Below are positions 5,775 through 5,839 of a DNA stretch of 5,839 nucleotides, in pieces. Position 1 is the stretch's first letter, and each line of letters begins with the position of its first letter. A program made the position numbers and the translations under genes. This stretch comes from Bacteroides sp. GTDB taxonomy: Bacteria; Bacteroidota; Bacteroidia; Bacteroidales; Bacteroidaceae. Under the pieces are notes generated by a model. The model saw nothing but the letters and a program-made list of their open reading frames with translations. It did no database searches and was not told the DNA's origin. The stretch is taken from contig JAJPZL010000350.1 in the NCBI GenBank assembly GCA_021204375.1, forward strand, positions 4,211 to 10,049. Reading direction: 5' to 3'.

Positions 5775-5839
5775 GGAAATATTTTAATGATCTTGATTGG
5801 GGAAAGGAAAAAGGGTGTACCGAAAGTCATCTCAACTAT

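Noticed and set aside
5685..5839. A minus-strand frame open from the right edge into the AlkD-family start
   Set aside because: Its 50-odd codons look unlike coding sequence (rich in Ile, Lys and Arg with no motif), and a promoter-like box lies within it.

Overview
The window looks like chromosomal DNA from a member of the Bacteroidota, most likely a Bacteroidales such as a Parabacteroides relative. Three things point there: a textbook Bacteroidota promoter (TTTG at -33, TAnnTTTG at -7) before the first full gene and a second perfect -7 box before the next; gene starts with little Shine-Dalgarno sequence; and a type III polyketide synthase gene followed directly by an isoprenylcysteine-methyltransferase-like gene. 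The genus is an inference.

Layout, left to right. Bases 1-102 hold what is probably the C-terminal end of an unrecognised plus-strand gene. After an AT-rich spacer comes a complete Mrr-type restriction endonuclease (331-1284) with its own promoter and no methylase partner. Next is a compact plus-strand operon (about 1306-3272): a VOC/PhnB-like protein, a DeoR/YafY-type HTH-WYL transcriptional regulator and a GyrI-like small-molecule-binding protein. A near-perfect operator-like dyad lies just upstream of its promoter and a strong hairpin closes it. Then comes a type III polyketide synthase gene (about 3390-4459) with a 1-nt gap to an integral-membrane methyltransferase gene (4461-4952). Convergent to these, on the minus strand, is an AlkD-family DNA alkylation repair glycosylase (4995-5684).

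The main result is that two of these genes are freshly broken. The WYL regulator carries one in-frame TGA exactly where the tryptophan of the signature Trp-Tyr-Leu motif belongs; the frame stays open and family-like for another 128 codons. The polyketide synthase has a one-base loss in a T run, its catalytic cysteine replaced by tyrosine, the glycine before it replaced by arginine, and apparently ATA in place of its ATG. Its His and Asn catalytic residues remain at the expected spacing. Every substitution that can be inferred (TGG to TGA, GGG to AGG, TGT to TAT, ATG to ATA) is G to A on the coding strand.

Functionally, the VOC-WYL-GyrI unit looks like a small-molecule-responsive module whose regulator has lost its sensor half and whose third gene has lost its translational coupling. 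The polyketide synthase-methyltransferase pair looks like a lipid-polyketide (alkylresorcinol or alkylpyrone-type) pathway being abandoned. I see no convincing novel defence or mobile system: there are no tRNAs, CRISPR arrays, transposases or attachment sites in the window.
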